From: Myxococcus llanfairpwllgwyngyllgogerychwyrndrobwllllantysiliogogogochensis
GTDB taxonomy: Bacteria > Myxococcota > Myxococcia > Myxococcales > Myxococcaceae
NCBI RefSeq assembly: GCF_006636215.1
Contig: NZ_VIFM01000058.1
Coordinates: 1 to 50,006, forward strand
Reading direction: 5' to 3'
DNA: 50,006 nucleotides
Part shown: piece after piece, positions 35,607 to 43,441 of the stretch
Numbering within the stretch: position 1 is the first letter of the stretch
How the letters are laid out: the number at the start of each line of letters is the position of its first letter
Made by a program: the position numbers and the translations under genes
The notes under the pieces: generated by a model
Database searches by the model: none
Told to the model about the DNA's origin: nothing
The model's input: only the letters and a program-made list of their open reading frames with translations

Positions 35607-36206
35607 ATGCGGTACGCACCCGAGCACAAGCAGGCCACTCGCGAGCGAATCCTCACGGCGGCGCAGACGCTCTTCCGGAAGGAGGGCTTCGCGGGCGCGA
35701 GCGTGGAGCGCGTCATGCGGGCCGCGGGCCTGACGGTGGGAGGCTTCTATGCCCACTTCACCTCGAAGGAGACCCTGCTCGAGGAGTCCGTGCGCGTGTT
35801 CTTCCGGAACCAGCAGGTGCGCTGGTTCAGCGGACTGGAGAAACTGCGCGGCGCGGAGTTCCTCGACCTCTTCGTGCGGCGCTACCTCAACCCGCACATC
35901 CGCGACAACATGGAGACGGGCTGCATCATGCCGTCGGTGCTGTCGGACCTGACGCGCGGGACACCGGAGGCTCGCGAGGCGCTCGCGCAGGGCCTGGAGA
36001 CCCTGGCGGAGGAGCTGGGGGACCATGTCCCGGGTGGAGAGGGCGTCAGCGACCGACAACGGGCGCTCGCCACGGTGGCGCTGCTGTTCGGCGCGATGAC
36101 GCTCGCGCGGGTGACGAAGCACCTGCCGCTCTCGGATGAAATCCTGGAGGCCGCGCGAGCCTTCCTGCTGGCGGGGGGCGCGCCGCCTCCGAAAAAGCGA
36201 CACTGA
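35607..36206 (+). CDS. TetR/AcrR-family transcriptional regulator
   Basis: The 199-residue protein has an N-terminal TetR helix-turn-helix (RILTAAQTLFRKEGFAGASVERVMRAAGLTVGGFYAHF) followed by a helical ligand-binding domain with NMETGCIMPSVLSDL, typical of regulators of small lipophilic molecules. Its position 11 bases after a thioesterase suggests it senses an acyl compound or controls this small operon; the inverted repeat in the divergent fabF promoter is one candidate target (inferred). Start chosen at the first ATG giving the canonical HTH. Confidence 0.87.
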   Translation: MRYAPEHKQATRERILTAAQTLFRKEGFAGASVERVMRAAGLTVGGFYAHFTSKETLLEESVRVFFRNQQVRWFSGLEKLRGAEFLDLFVRRYLNPHIRDNMETGCIMPSVLSDLTRGTPEAREALAQGLETLAEELGDHVPGGEGVSDRQRALATVALLFGAMTLARVTKHLPLSDEILEAARAFLLAGGAPPPKKRH

Positions 36207-36272
36207 GGGCGCGGGGGCGCGCGTGGTGCTCGCCTCCCATCACCTTGCCTTCGGGCCGGGGTGGAGGTGGCG

Positions 36273-37694
36273 ATGTCCTTCGCGCGCGGCCGTCCGATGC
36301 TGTGGGGGCTCGCCCTCGTGGCGCTGTCCTGCCTGGGTGTTCCGCGCCCGCGCCCCGCGAAGGACCCGGCGGCGCTGCGCTACAACATCACCTACGTGCG
36401 CGAGCCCACGCACGCGCTCGATGTCGAGGTGGTGCTGGTGCGAGGCACGCCGCGCGCGTTCCGCTTCACCCAGCCGGGCGGCGTGCACACCGTGAGCGCG
36501 TTCCGCGAGGATGGCGAGCGACTCGAGTTGAGCGTGAAGGATGGACAGGTCCTCCTTCCCTCGAACATCCGCTTCCTGCGCTATCGCTATGAGCTGGATG
36601 CGCGCATCGGCGCGCGTGGACCCGACCTGTTCTCGGGTGGGGGAGAGGGCGACGCGCGGCACCTCGCCGGACGTGCGTACCTCATCCGTCCCAACCTCGC
36701 GCCGCCCGACCTTCGCGTGGAGCTGGTCGTCGAGGGCACGGAGGCGCTGCTCCCGTGGCAGCCCGATGACACCGGCCTGTATCGGCTGCGCGCCGAGGAC
36801 CTGGTGGACTCCGGGTTCCATGGCTTTGGGGGGCGCCGCTGTCAGGTGGTGTCGCCGGATGCGGTGCTGGACGTGGCGGTGCTCGGCCACTTCACCTCGG
36901 TGGACGACACCCAGGTCTGTGCCTGGTTGAAGCAGGCCGCGGAGGAGGTTCGCACCGTGCGCCGCGCGTTTCCGTATCCGCGCGTCACCGTGCGGGTCAT
37001 CCCCGTGCCCGGACGCGAAGGTCCGAGCCTCTTCGGCATGGTGCTCTGGAGCTCCCCGCCCAGCATCTCCCTGCTCGTGGGCCAGGACGCGAGCGCGGCC
37101 TCCTTCGAAAGGGACTGGGTGGTGCTCCACGAGATGCTCCACCTGACGCATCCCGCGTTCCTGCCGCGCGTGCCCTGGCTGTCCGAGGGCCTGGCCACCT
37201 ACTTCACGGAGCTGGCCCGCGCGCGTTCGGGACGGCAGAGCGCCGAGCGCGCATGGGAGGAACTGGTGGACGGCTTCGCGCGAGGTCGTCGCGTGGCGGG
37301 AGCCCGCACGATGGAAGAGGTCGTCACCGACGGTGACTTCGCGCTCGGCACCTATTGGACGGGCGCGCTCTTCGCGCTGCATCTCGATGTGGAAATCCGC
37401 CGTGTCACTGGAAACCGGCGCCACCTGGAGGATGTGTTGGAGTTGCTCGCGGAGCGGGGGCCCACTTCCACGTTCGGTGCTTTTGGCGTGGCGGTGGACG
37501 CCGTCGCGGGGCAGCCGCTGTTCGACGCGTTGCTCGCGCGGCACCTGCGGCGCGTGGCTTTTGCGGAGCAGGAAGGTCTGCTAGAAGCGCTGGGTGTGAC
37601 AGCGGGAGCCGAGGGCATCGAGCTGGTGTCTGCCCGGGACAGCTCGTTGCGTGAGGCGATGGAGGGTCGGCGTATCCGCGATGTGTCGCGGTGA
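36273..37694 (+). CDS. Exported gluzincin-like peptidase (HExxH...E)
   Basis: The 473-residue protein starts with a signal sequence (MLWGLALVALSCLGVP, possibly lipidated at the Cys). Its C-terminal half holds VVLHEMLHLTHP followed about 20 residues later by WLSEGLATYFTEL, the HExxH-x(n)-E zinc site of M1/M61-type gluzincins. The N-terminal half is beta-rich, as in M61 enzymes. The start at 36273 follows GGAGGT; a GTG at 36261 is possible. It ends 194 bases before the RiPP precursor; a link with that cluster is possible but not shown. Confidence 0.7.
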   Translation: MSFARGRPMLWGLALVALSCLGVPRPRPAKDPAALRYNITYVREPTHALDVEVVLVRGTPRAFRFTQPGGVHTVSAFREDGERLELSVKDGQVLLPSNIRFLRYRYELDARIGARGPDLFSGGGEGDARHLAGRAYLIRPNLAPPDLRVELVVEGTEALLPWQPDDTGLYRLRAEDLVDSGFHGFGGRRCQVVSPDAVLDVAVLGHFTSVDDTQVCAWLKQAAEEVRTVRRAFPYPRVTVRVIPVPGREGPSLFGMVLWSSPPSISLLVGQDASAASFERDWVVLHEMLHLTHPAFLPRVPWLSEGLATYFTELARARSGRQSAERAWEELVDGFARGRRVAGARTMEEVVTDGDFALGTYWTGALFALHLDVEIRRVTGNRRHLEDVLELLAERGPTSTFGAFGVAVDAVAGQPLFDALLARHLRRVAFAEQEGLLEALGVTAGAEGIELVSARDSSLREAMEGRRIRDVSR

Positions 37695-37712
37695 GTGGCG
37701 CGGCTCGCGGGA

Positions 37713-37740
37713 TGTAACCGGTGGGCAGGATGTTGCGTAC
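37713..37740 (+). promoter_or_regulatory. ECF-type promoter candidate for the RiPP cluster
   Basis: TGTAACC (37713-37719) and CGTA (37736-37739) are separated by 16 bases, the spacing and sequence style of ECF-sigma promoters with a GTAACC -35 element. Transcription would begin near 37746, about 140 bases before the precursor gene. A perfect palindrome CGGATGCATCCG (37741-37752) overlaps the predicted start and could be an operator. Confidence 0.5.
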
Positions 37741-37888
37741 CGGATGCATCCGCGAACCCCTGACATCCGTAAATGAGGTCCGCCACATCCAGAACCCCGT
37801 GGGTGCCTGTCGCGCTCCTGGGGTCTGGGGCTTCATGTAGTTCAACCTGTAGTTCCCCCTCAACGCAGCACCGAAAGGAAGCAACACC

Positions 37889-38158
37889 ATGAACGCGAAG
37901 GCTCTTGCGGCGATCGTCGGCACCCTGTCCCTGGCCTCCCTCGCCACCGGCTGTGCGTCCACCAAGTCCGCGGAGGCCACGCCGGCCGCCGCCGAGAAGG
38001 GCGCCGAGGGCTCCTGTGGCGCGGCGAAGGCCGACGGCAAGGGCGCCGAGGCGGGCTGCGGCGCGCAGAAGCAGGAGGGCACTGCCCCCGCCGCGACCCC
38101 TGAGAAGGGCGCCGAGCACGGCTGCGGCGCTGGCGGTTGCAACGGCCAGAAGAAGTAG
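37889..38158 (+). CDS. Bufferin-like RiPP precursor, predicted lipoprotein
   Basis: The 89-residue product has a lipoprotein signal (SLASLATGC, Cys22) and then a low-complexity Ala/Gly/Glu/Lys chain with three copies of KGAExxCGA (Lys37-Ala45, Lys51-Ala59, Lys73-Ala81) plus Cys84 in GGCNG. Cys-containing E-G-x-C-G cores next to DUF692 and DUF2063 genes are typical of bufferin (HvfA/BufA) precursors, in which MNIO enzymes convert Cys to oxazole-type groups that bind copper. Here the carrier is predicted to be a lipoprotein, not a freely exported peptide. An AAGGAAG sits before the start. Modification and metal are inferred. Confidence 0.82.
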   Translation: MNAKALAAIVGTLSLASLATGCASTKSAEATPAAAEKGAEGSCGAAKADGKGAEAGCGAQKQEGTAPAATPEKGAEHGCGAGGCNGQKK

Positions 38159-38171
38159 TCCGCGGCGCACC

Positions 38172-38197
38172 GGAGGCGGGTGACGACACCTGCCTCC
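38172..38197 (+). promoter_or_regulatory. Stem-loop 1 between precursor and enzyme genes
   Basis: GGAGGCGGGTG (38172-38182) pairs with CACCTGCCTCC (38187-38197) through ten Watson-Crick pairs and one G-U pair, closing an ACGA tetraloop. It starts 13 bases after the precursor stop and could protect the precursor mRNA or help to stop transcription. Confidence 0.55.
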
Positions 38198-38209
38198 TCG
38201 CGCCGACTT

Positions 38210-38252
38210 CCGGGCGGTGGGAAGAGCACCTCCCGCCGCCCGGTTCATTTGT
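38210..38252 (+). terminator. Stem-loop 2, attenuator before the DUF692 gene
   Basis: CCGGGCGGTGGGA (38210-38222) pairs with TCCCGCCGCCCGG (38231-38243), 13 pairs including one U-G, over an eight-base loop, followed by TTCATTTGT. This looks like a partial terminator. It would yield more precursor than enzyme mRNA, a common need in RiPP operons. Confidence 0.6.
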
Positions 38253-38272
38253 CTCCCAGGAGGTGGCTGGCC

Positions 38273-39121
38273 GTGGTGGTGACGTACGCGCGAAGACACG
38301 GGCTTCAGCCCCTGGGCGTGGGCATTGGCCTGCGCAGGAGCTTCTACGAGGAGCTGCCGCGCACCGAACGGGCGCTCGACTGGGTGGAGATCATCCCGGA
38401 GAACTTCCTGTCGCTCGGAGGCCGCCCTCAGCGCGCGTTGGACGCGTGCAGGGAGCGCTGGCCGGTGTTGCCGCACGGCGTGGGGCTCGACATCGGCGGG
38501 CCGGATGCGCTGGACGTGGACTACGTCACGGGGCTCGCGGCGCTGGTGAAGCGCGTGGACGCGCCGTTCTTCTCGGACCACCTGTGCTACTCGCGGCTGG
38601 GCGGCGTGTACCTGCATGACCTGCTGCCGCTGCCCTTCACCGAAGCCGTCGTCGAGCACGTGGTGCCCCGCGTGCGTGAAGTCGTGGCGCGCGTGGGCCG
38701 GCCGTTCCTGCTGGAGAACCCGAGCTACTACGCGAACATGCCCGGAGGCACGCTGTCCGAGGCCGACTTCCTGCGGCACGTGGTGGAGGAGGCCGACTGC
38801 GGGCTGCTGCTGGACGTGAACAACGTCTACGTCAACGCGCGCAACCACGGCTACGACGCACGCGCCTTCATGGACGCACTGCCTCTCGAACGCGTGGCGC
38901 AGATCCACCTCGCGGGCCACACCATCTACCCGGACGTCATCATCGACACGCACGGCGACCGCGTCTGCGACGACGTGTGGTCGCTGTATCGCTATGTGCT
39001 GGATCGCACCGGCCCGGTGTCGACGCTCATCGAGTGGGACCAGGACATCCCGTCGATGGAGGCGGTGCTGGACGAGGCGGACCTGGCGCGCGCGGCGCTG
39101 CGGGAAGGGGCAGGGCGATGA
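38273..39121 (+). CDS. DUF692 multinuclear non-heme iron oxidative enzyme (MNIO), BufB/HvfB-like
   Basis: MNIO enzymes modify Cys in precursor peptides. A GTG start at 38273, with AGGAGGT eight bases upstream, gives 282 residues, the usual size; the upstream in-frame ATG lies among the hairpins. All motif blocks for the metal site are present: EIIPENF, LPHGVGL (His68), SDHL (Asp102-His103), LLENPSYY (Glu138-Asn139), LDVNNVYVN (Asp171), HLAGHT, DTHG (Asp215-His217) and IEWD (Glu244). It shares a four-base ATGA overlap with the DUF2063 gene. The likely substrate is the three-repeat lipoprotein just upstream. Confidence 0.92.
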   Translation: MVVTYARRHGLQPLGVGIGLRRSFYEELPRTERALDWVEIIPENFLSLGGRPQRALDACRERWPVLPHGVGLDIGGPDALDVDYVTGLAALVKRVDAPFFSDHLCYSRLGGVYLHDLLPLPFTEAVVEHVVPRVREVVARVGRPFLLENPSYYANMPGGTLSEADFLRHVVEEADCGLLLDVNNVYVNARNHGYDARAFMDALPLERVAQIHLAGHTIYPDVIIDTHGDRVCDDVWSLYRYVLDRTGPVSTLIEWDQDIPSMEAVLDEADLARAALREGAGR

Positions 39122-39843
39122 AGCCTTCGCTGAAGCACTTCTTCGACAGCATGGGCACCTACCTGGCGCGCCCGGGCGGCGAGTCGCTAGAAGAGCTGTA
39201 CACGGCGCATCCGGAGTGGCGCGCGCCCTCCTCACGCGTGTCCCTCTACGGCGACTTCGTGCGAGGCCATGTACGAAGCGCGCTCGAGAAGCTCTTCCCG
39301 ATGCTGCGAGGCGCGGTGGGCGCGGAGGCGTGGAACGCGCTGGTGGAGGACTACACGCTGACCCGGCCCGCGCGGCACCACGAGGTGAATCACATGGGCG
39401 AGGGCTTCCCGGCCTTCGTCGCGGACGGGGTGTCGTCGCGCGGACTTCCTCCCCATGCCCCCGCGCTGGCGCGGTTCGAGTGGTCGGACTTCGCGGTGTT
39501 CTCGTCCCAGGCGGAATCACCCGAGCGCGTGGAGCGCCTCACGCCGAATCCCACGCTGCTGGTGCTGGAGCAGCCGTACCGCATCTGCGCCTACGTGCGC
39601 GCGAAGGGCGCAGTCGTGGTGCCCCAAGCCGGTGACGAACTGGCGCTGTTGTGGCGTCATCCGGCGCACCTGGTGACGTACTACCAGGAGGCCACGCCGC
39701 ACGCGCTGCTGGTGCTGAAGATGGCGGTGGAGGGGCTGTCCGCGTCGGACGTCGCGGTGGCCACGGGGATGCCGGAGGCCGACATCCTGGGCGCGGTGGC
39801 ACGTCTGTCGCGAGACGGCCTGGTGCTGTCGCCCGACGCGTGA
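39118..39843 (+). CDS. DUF2063 protein, MNIO partner (BufC/HvfC-like)
   Basis: The 241-residue protein starts MKPSLKHFFDSMGTYLARPG and shows the DUF2063 pattern of an N-terminal helical domain (HPEWRAPSSRVSLYGDFVRGHVRSALEKLFPMLRGAVGAEAW) and a mixed C-terminal half. These proteins are the usual partners of DUF692 enzymes and are thought to bind the precursor and deliver it to the enzyme. It is translationally coupled to the MNIO gene. No DoxX-like membrane protein or sigma factor follows, so the cluster is a minimal three-gene version; the next genes are on the other strand. Confidence 0.87.
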   Translation: MKPSLKHFFDSMGTYLARPGGESLEELYTAHPEWRAPSSRVSLYGDFVRGHVRSALEKLFPMLRGAVGAEAWNALVEDYTLTRPARHHEVNHMGEGFPAFVADGVSSRGLPPHAPALARFEWSDFAVFSSQAESPERVERLTPNPTLLVLEQPYRICAYVRAKGAVVVPQAGDELALLWRHPAHLVTYYQEATPHALLVLKMAVEGLSASDVAVATGMPEADILGAVARLSRDGLVLSPDA

Positions 39844-39868
39844 CTCCGTCGCGGGGCCTCGGTGCGAC

Positions 39869-40966
39869 TCAGTTGCGGACCGAGCACACCTGTCCGACGG
39901 CGGAGTCCTCGCAGCGCGACACCCCCGGGCACTCCTGGTCCTGGGTGCACGCCACGGTGCACTGGCCCTCCAGACACAGCCCGCCTGACAGGCCGAGCTT
40001 CTGGCAGCGCACGTCGTCCGCGCACTCCGCGCCCAACTGGAGCAGCGCCCCACACCCCACGAAGCGCGCGGGGTCCGGCAGGCAATTGCCTTGCTGGCAG
40101 GTGAAGCCCGCCTCACACCGGTTCGCCGCGATGTCCTCCTCGTTCACCGACTCACTGCACTGCTTCACGCAGGCGACGCCGCCCTCGGCCAGGGGCTGGC
40201 ACGCGGCGCCCACCTGGCAGCTCCCGTCGTCCTGGCACGCGCCACAGCGAGGCCCGGCCGCCGCACAGCGGAAGCCCTTGCACATCATCCCCGCGCCACA
40301 CTGGCCATCCAGCACGCACTCGACGCAGCTTCCGCCCGGGCCACACACCAGGCCGTCCGCGCAGCCCGTCAGGCCGCAGCGGTTGAGCAGCTCCTCGTTG
40401 GCCTCCAACTGGACCTTGAGCTCCTTCTTCTCGCCAGAGCCCACGCACGCCTCGGCCTGGACCTCCGGAAAGCCCACCCCGGCGATGCTCAGCGCGTAGC
40501 ACCCATCCGGCAGGGGGCCCACGCGCAGTCGGCCCGCGCCATCCAGGACGAGCCGCTCGAAGGGCGTGTCCCGCACCGACACCTGCACGCCGGCCACCCG
40601 CTCGCCGTGCGAGGACTTCACCCGCATCTCGAAGAAGCCCGCGTCCCGAGGGGCCACGCGCTGGAGCTTCACGGACTGGCCGCCGGTGACCTTCACCGAA
40701 ACCCGCGTCGCCTTCTCCGCCGTGGCGACCACGAACAGCTCCGCGGGCCCGGTGGGCACGCCTTCCAGCTTGAACCTTCCCTCCGCATCCACCGCCGAGC
40801 GCACCTCATGGGCCCCGACGAGGGACACCACGGCGACCTCCGGGTCGAACTCCGTGAGCTGGCCTTCGATGGTCCCCACGCGCAACGGAGCGTTCTCCAG
40901 ATTGCCGCACGCTCCCAGGCCCAGGACCAGGAAGACACCCAACGCGATGTGTTGTCTCGAGCCCAT
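39869..40966 (-). CDS. Cys-rich lipoprotein with carboxypeptidase-regulatory-like domains
   Basis: The 365-residue protein has a lipoprotein signal (LVLGLGAC, Cys20), two beta-sandwich segments of the carboxypeptidase regulatory type (VGTIEGQLTEFDPEVAVV; RVAGVQVSVRDTPFERLVL), then a Cys-rich half (about residues 195-365) with repeated C-x(n)-C units such as GGSCVECVLDGQCGAGMMCKG, resembling disulfide-rich repeats seen in many myxobacterial surface lipoproteins. It is the last gene of the ECF-anti-sigma-caspase operon, with its ATG sharing a base with the caspase stop (TGATG). Binding or structural role inferred. Confidence 0.75.
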   Translation of the reverse strand: MGSRQHIALGVFLVLGLGACGNLENAPLRVGTIEGQLTEFDPEVAVVSLVGAHEVRSAVDAEGRFKLEGVPTGPAELFVVATAEKATRVSVKVTGGQSVKLQRVAPRDAGFFEMRVKSSHGERVAGVQVSVRDTPFERLVLDGAGRLRVGPLPDGCYALSIAGVGFPEVQAEACVGSGEKKELKVQLEANEELLNRCGLTGCADGLVCGPGGSCVECVLDGQCGAGMMCKGFRCAAAGPRCGACQDDGSCQVGAACQPLAEGGVACVKQCSESVNEEDIAANRCEAGFTCQQGNCLPDPARFVGCGALLQLGAECADDVRCQKLGLSGGLCLEGQCTVACTQDQECPGVSRCEDSAVGQVCSVRN

Positions 40967-42618
40967 CAGAAGCGATACCCCACACCGGCCCAGCCGCCGG
41001 TGAATCCCACGGCCTGTCCCTCTCCATCCACCACCACGTAGGTCAGCATGAGCTGCGCCTGGGTCATCAGTTCCAGACGTTCACCCACCCTCACCACCAT
41101 GCCTCCCACCACGCCAGGGCTGACCGTGAAGAAGCGCTGGCCGCCGGGGAAGGTCTCCACATCGAAAGACCGCCCCAGGTACAGGGCGGCCACGCGGGGA
41201 CCGGCGAACAGCGTCAATCGTTCCCATCTCCACAGGTAGGGCAGGGCCACCCCCGCGGAGAAGGTGGTGTAGCGAAATGGCACCTCGTCCCCGGGTTGGA
41301 GCTGGAGCGCGCGCCGGCCCGTGCTGAAGCCCACATCGAACAGCAGTCCGAAATCGCGCAGCGGCCGGTCCTCCAACCGCAGCGACACGGCGACCTCCGG
41401 CGCCAGGGGCAGCAGCTCCGCTCGGCTGCGCGCGTCCGCGAAGGTGAACATTCCCCCGAGCAGCGACAGCGAGCGCCGGGGGAACGCCTCCGACAAGAGC
41501 TGCTCCAGGGGCAGCCGCTCCCCCGCGCTCACCTCCACGTCGCGGCGCATCAGCACCGCGTCGCCCTTGGTCAACTCCACCGTGCGCTTGCCGGGCACCA
41601 CCGCCGCGCCGCCGGGCAGCTCCGTGCGCGCCTCCCCGTCGACCTTCAGCGTGAAGCCGTCCAGCCGGGGGTTGTAGGAGAACAGCTCCGGCCGGCCCGT
41701 TCGGGCGATGGTTCCCGACAGCACCACCGGGTCCGCGCCCACTTCCAGGATTTCCGCCGAGGGGCGCTGACGGCCCTCGGTGAAGGCAAAGGTGCGCCGG
41801 CGCGCGTAGTCATGGGCCTCCGTCGCGGTGACGGCGCCGTCCGTGTTGCGGTCCGCGCCCCCGCCCAGCCCCTCGACGAGGAAGTGCGTGTAGATGTCGT
41901 TGCGCAGCCCCTCGTCCTCGCGCGCCGTCTCGCCCCAGTCGCAGGCGGCGAACACCATGGATGCTCGCGAGGACTCCTCCAGCGGGCGCGCGTAGAAGCC
42001 GGACTTGACCCCGGACAGCTCCTTCTCCAGCTCCTTGGGCAACAGCGACTTGCCGTTGCCGCTGTGACAGGAGGCGAGCACCAGCAACCGGCGCCGACTG
42101 GAGAGCGCGTCGAACTCCGCTTTCAGCATATCCATGGACAACGCCGTCTGGGCGATGGCGCGATAAGAAGCGTCCCTCGTCACCAGGAAGCGGCGCAATT
42201 CGCCCGTGGCATCCCGGGCCAGGGTGCCGTGCGCGGAGAAGTAGACCACGACGACGTCGTCCGGGCGGTGGGCCTGCTTTCGCAGCTCCCGCAGCGCCGC
42301 GAGGATGGCCGCGCGCGTCGTCTCCTCGGGCCGCGTGAGCACGCGCACCTGGTCGAACCGCCCGCGCGCCGGGTCCAACATCGCCGCCGCCAGGTCCGTC
42401 GCGTCCTTGGCGGGGTAGCGCAGGCCTCGCCAGTGGGGGTCGTCGAACTCGGAGATGCCCACCAGCAGCGCCATGCGCCGGGGCGTGTACGCGCTCGACA
42501 GGGCCTCCTCGTCGAGCCGCAGCGGCACCAGTCCGCCCTTCTCCGTCCCCAGGGACGAAGGACCCGCGCACGCCGTCAGCGCGGCCAGCAGGATGGGAAG
42601 AAGGCGCCTCACATTCAC
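40966..42618 (-). CDS. Caspase-fold lipoprotein with beta-barrel-like C-terminus
   Basis: The 550-residue protein has a lipoprotein signal (LLAALTAC, Cys17) and a caspase-family (C14) domain with the catalytic dyad His130 (YFSAHGT) and Cys184 (LASCHSG). An EF-hand-like calcium loop DRNTDGAVTATE (256-267) lies inside the domain. A PEGA-like strand segment follows (about 310-365), and residues 380-550 alternate like an outer-membrane barrel, ending GVGYRF. The caspase domain would therefore be fixed in the envelope. Family assignment is firm; the C-terminal barrel is inferred. It lies between an anti-sigma-like gene and a Cys-rich lipoprotein gene with almost no spacing. Confidence 0.85.
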   Translation of the reverse strand: MNVRRLLPILLAALTACAGPSSLGTEKGGLVPLRLDEEALSSAYTPRRMALLVGISEFDDPHWRGLRYPAKDATDLAAAMLDPARGRFDQVRVLTRPEETTRAAILAALRELRKQAHRPDDVVVVYFSAHGTLARDATGELRRFLVTRDASYRAIAQTALSMDMLKAEFDALSSRRRLLVLASCHSGNGKSLLPKELEKELSGVKSGFYARPLEESSRASMVFAACDWGETAREDEGLRNDIYTHFLVEGLGGGADRNTDGAVTATEAHDYARRRTFAFTEGRQRPSAEILEVGADPVVLSGTIARTGRPELFSYNPRLDGFTLKVDGEARTELPGGAAVVPGKRTVELTKGDAVLMRRDVEVSAGERLPLEQLLSEAFPRRSLSLLGGMFTFADARSRAELLPLAPEVAVSLRLEDRPLRDFGLLFDVGFSTGRRALQLQPGDEVPFRYTTFSAGVALPYLWRWERLTLFAGPRVAALYLGRSFDVETFPGGQRFFTVSPGVVGGMVVRVGERLELMTQAQLMLTYVVVDGEGQAVGFTGGWAGVGYRF

Positions 42619-42622
42619 CTGA

Positions 42623-43435
42623 TCAGCGGGGATTCTGGCTGCTTCGAACGCGGACGTCGAACCTCGTCACCGCCAGCATGCCTTGTTCCCATCGCTCACC
42701 TTCTCCCACCAGCACGCGCTTCACCTCGTCGACCGAGGGTTGCAGGCCCGTGGGGGAGGCGGCCAGCCACAGCGTCAGCGGGCCGGACTCGCCCTCCAGG
42801 CTGACGCCGGAGAGGCCCTGGGGGTCCTGCAGGTCATGCGTTCCCGCCTCCAGCGCGAACGGTCCGAGCAACTGGGGCTCCTCGCCCGCGCGCTGCTGGA
42901 AGAGCAGGGCGGTGCCCGCCTCGGTGGCGTGGTAGCGAAGGAGGAGCACGTCGCGCGAGTCCACCTGGGTGTCCGGGTCCAACCGGCGCAGGCTGCCATC
43001 CGCGCCCCGAACCACCACCGCCAGCTCCAGCGCGATGCGCCCCACCTGGCCCTTCACCCCGGGCTCCTGGGACGCGGTCCCCACCTCCACCCCGGTGCCT
43101 CCCTGACGCAGCCGGGGCACCACGACCACCGCGAGCAGGCCCGCGGCCACGGCCCCGGCGATGAGGCCCCACTTTCGGGTGTCCAGCCGGGGCGCGCGCA
43201 GCCGCCGTCGCACCCGGGCGAAGCCCACCTCGTCCAGCGGCGCGTCGCTCCGGGGCGGGGCCAGGGCGAGGAGCACGGCGTCCACCTGTCCATCCAGGAC
43301 GTCGGGGCCGGAGTGGGTGGCGAGGAAGCTTTCACACGCCTCACACGCGGTGGCCAGGTGCTCGCGGAAGTACTTCACCGCGTCCGGCTCACGACGGGCA
43401 AGAGCGTGTAGCGCCTCGTCATCCAGGTGTCTCAT
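42623..43435 (-). CDS. Membrane-anchored zinc-finger anti-sigma-like protein
   Basis: The 270-residue protein begins with a cytoplasmic segment carrying His26 and Cys31-x2-Cys34 (HLATACEAC), close to the zinc anti-sigma pattern. One membrane helix follows (about 89-107, [19 protein letters not shown]) and then an extracytoplasmic beta-rich domain ([20 protein letters not shown], then [17 protein letters not shown]). It is next to an ECF sigma gene, six bases away, so it most likely holds that sigma factor at the membrane. The Cys pattern is H-x4-C-x2-C, not the classic H-x3-C-x2-C. Confidence 0.75.
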   Translation of the reverse strand: MRHLDDEALHALARREPDAVKYFREHLATACEACESFLATHSGPDVLDGQVDAVLLALAPPRSDAPLDEVGFARVRRRLRAPRLDTRKWGLIAGAVAAGLLAVVVVPRLRQGGTGVEVGTASQEPGVKGQVGRIALELAVVVRGADGSLRRLDPDTQVDSRDVLLLRYHATEAGTALLFQQRAGEEPQLLGPFALEAGTHDLQDPQGLSGVSLEGESGPLTLWLAASPTGLQPSVDEVKRVLVGEGERWEQGMLAVTRFDVRVRSSQNPR

Positions 43436-43441
43436 GACCTC

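Noticed and set aside
36261-36272. GTG 36261 as start of the gluzincin-like gene
   Set aside because: GGAGGT at 36263-36268 overlaps that codon region and better serves the ATG at 36273.
37352-39520. 722-residue minus-strand open frame across the RiPP cluster
   Set aside because: Arg/Ala/Pro-rich shadow that runs opposite three genes with recognisable motifs.
39796-39812. Second sigma-54-like match TGGCACG-N4-TCGC
   Set aside because: It lies inside the DUF2063 coding region near its end with only a convergent gene downstream, and the -12 part is imperfect.
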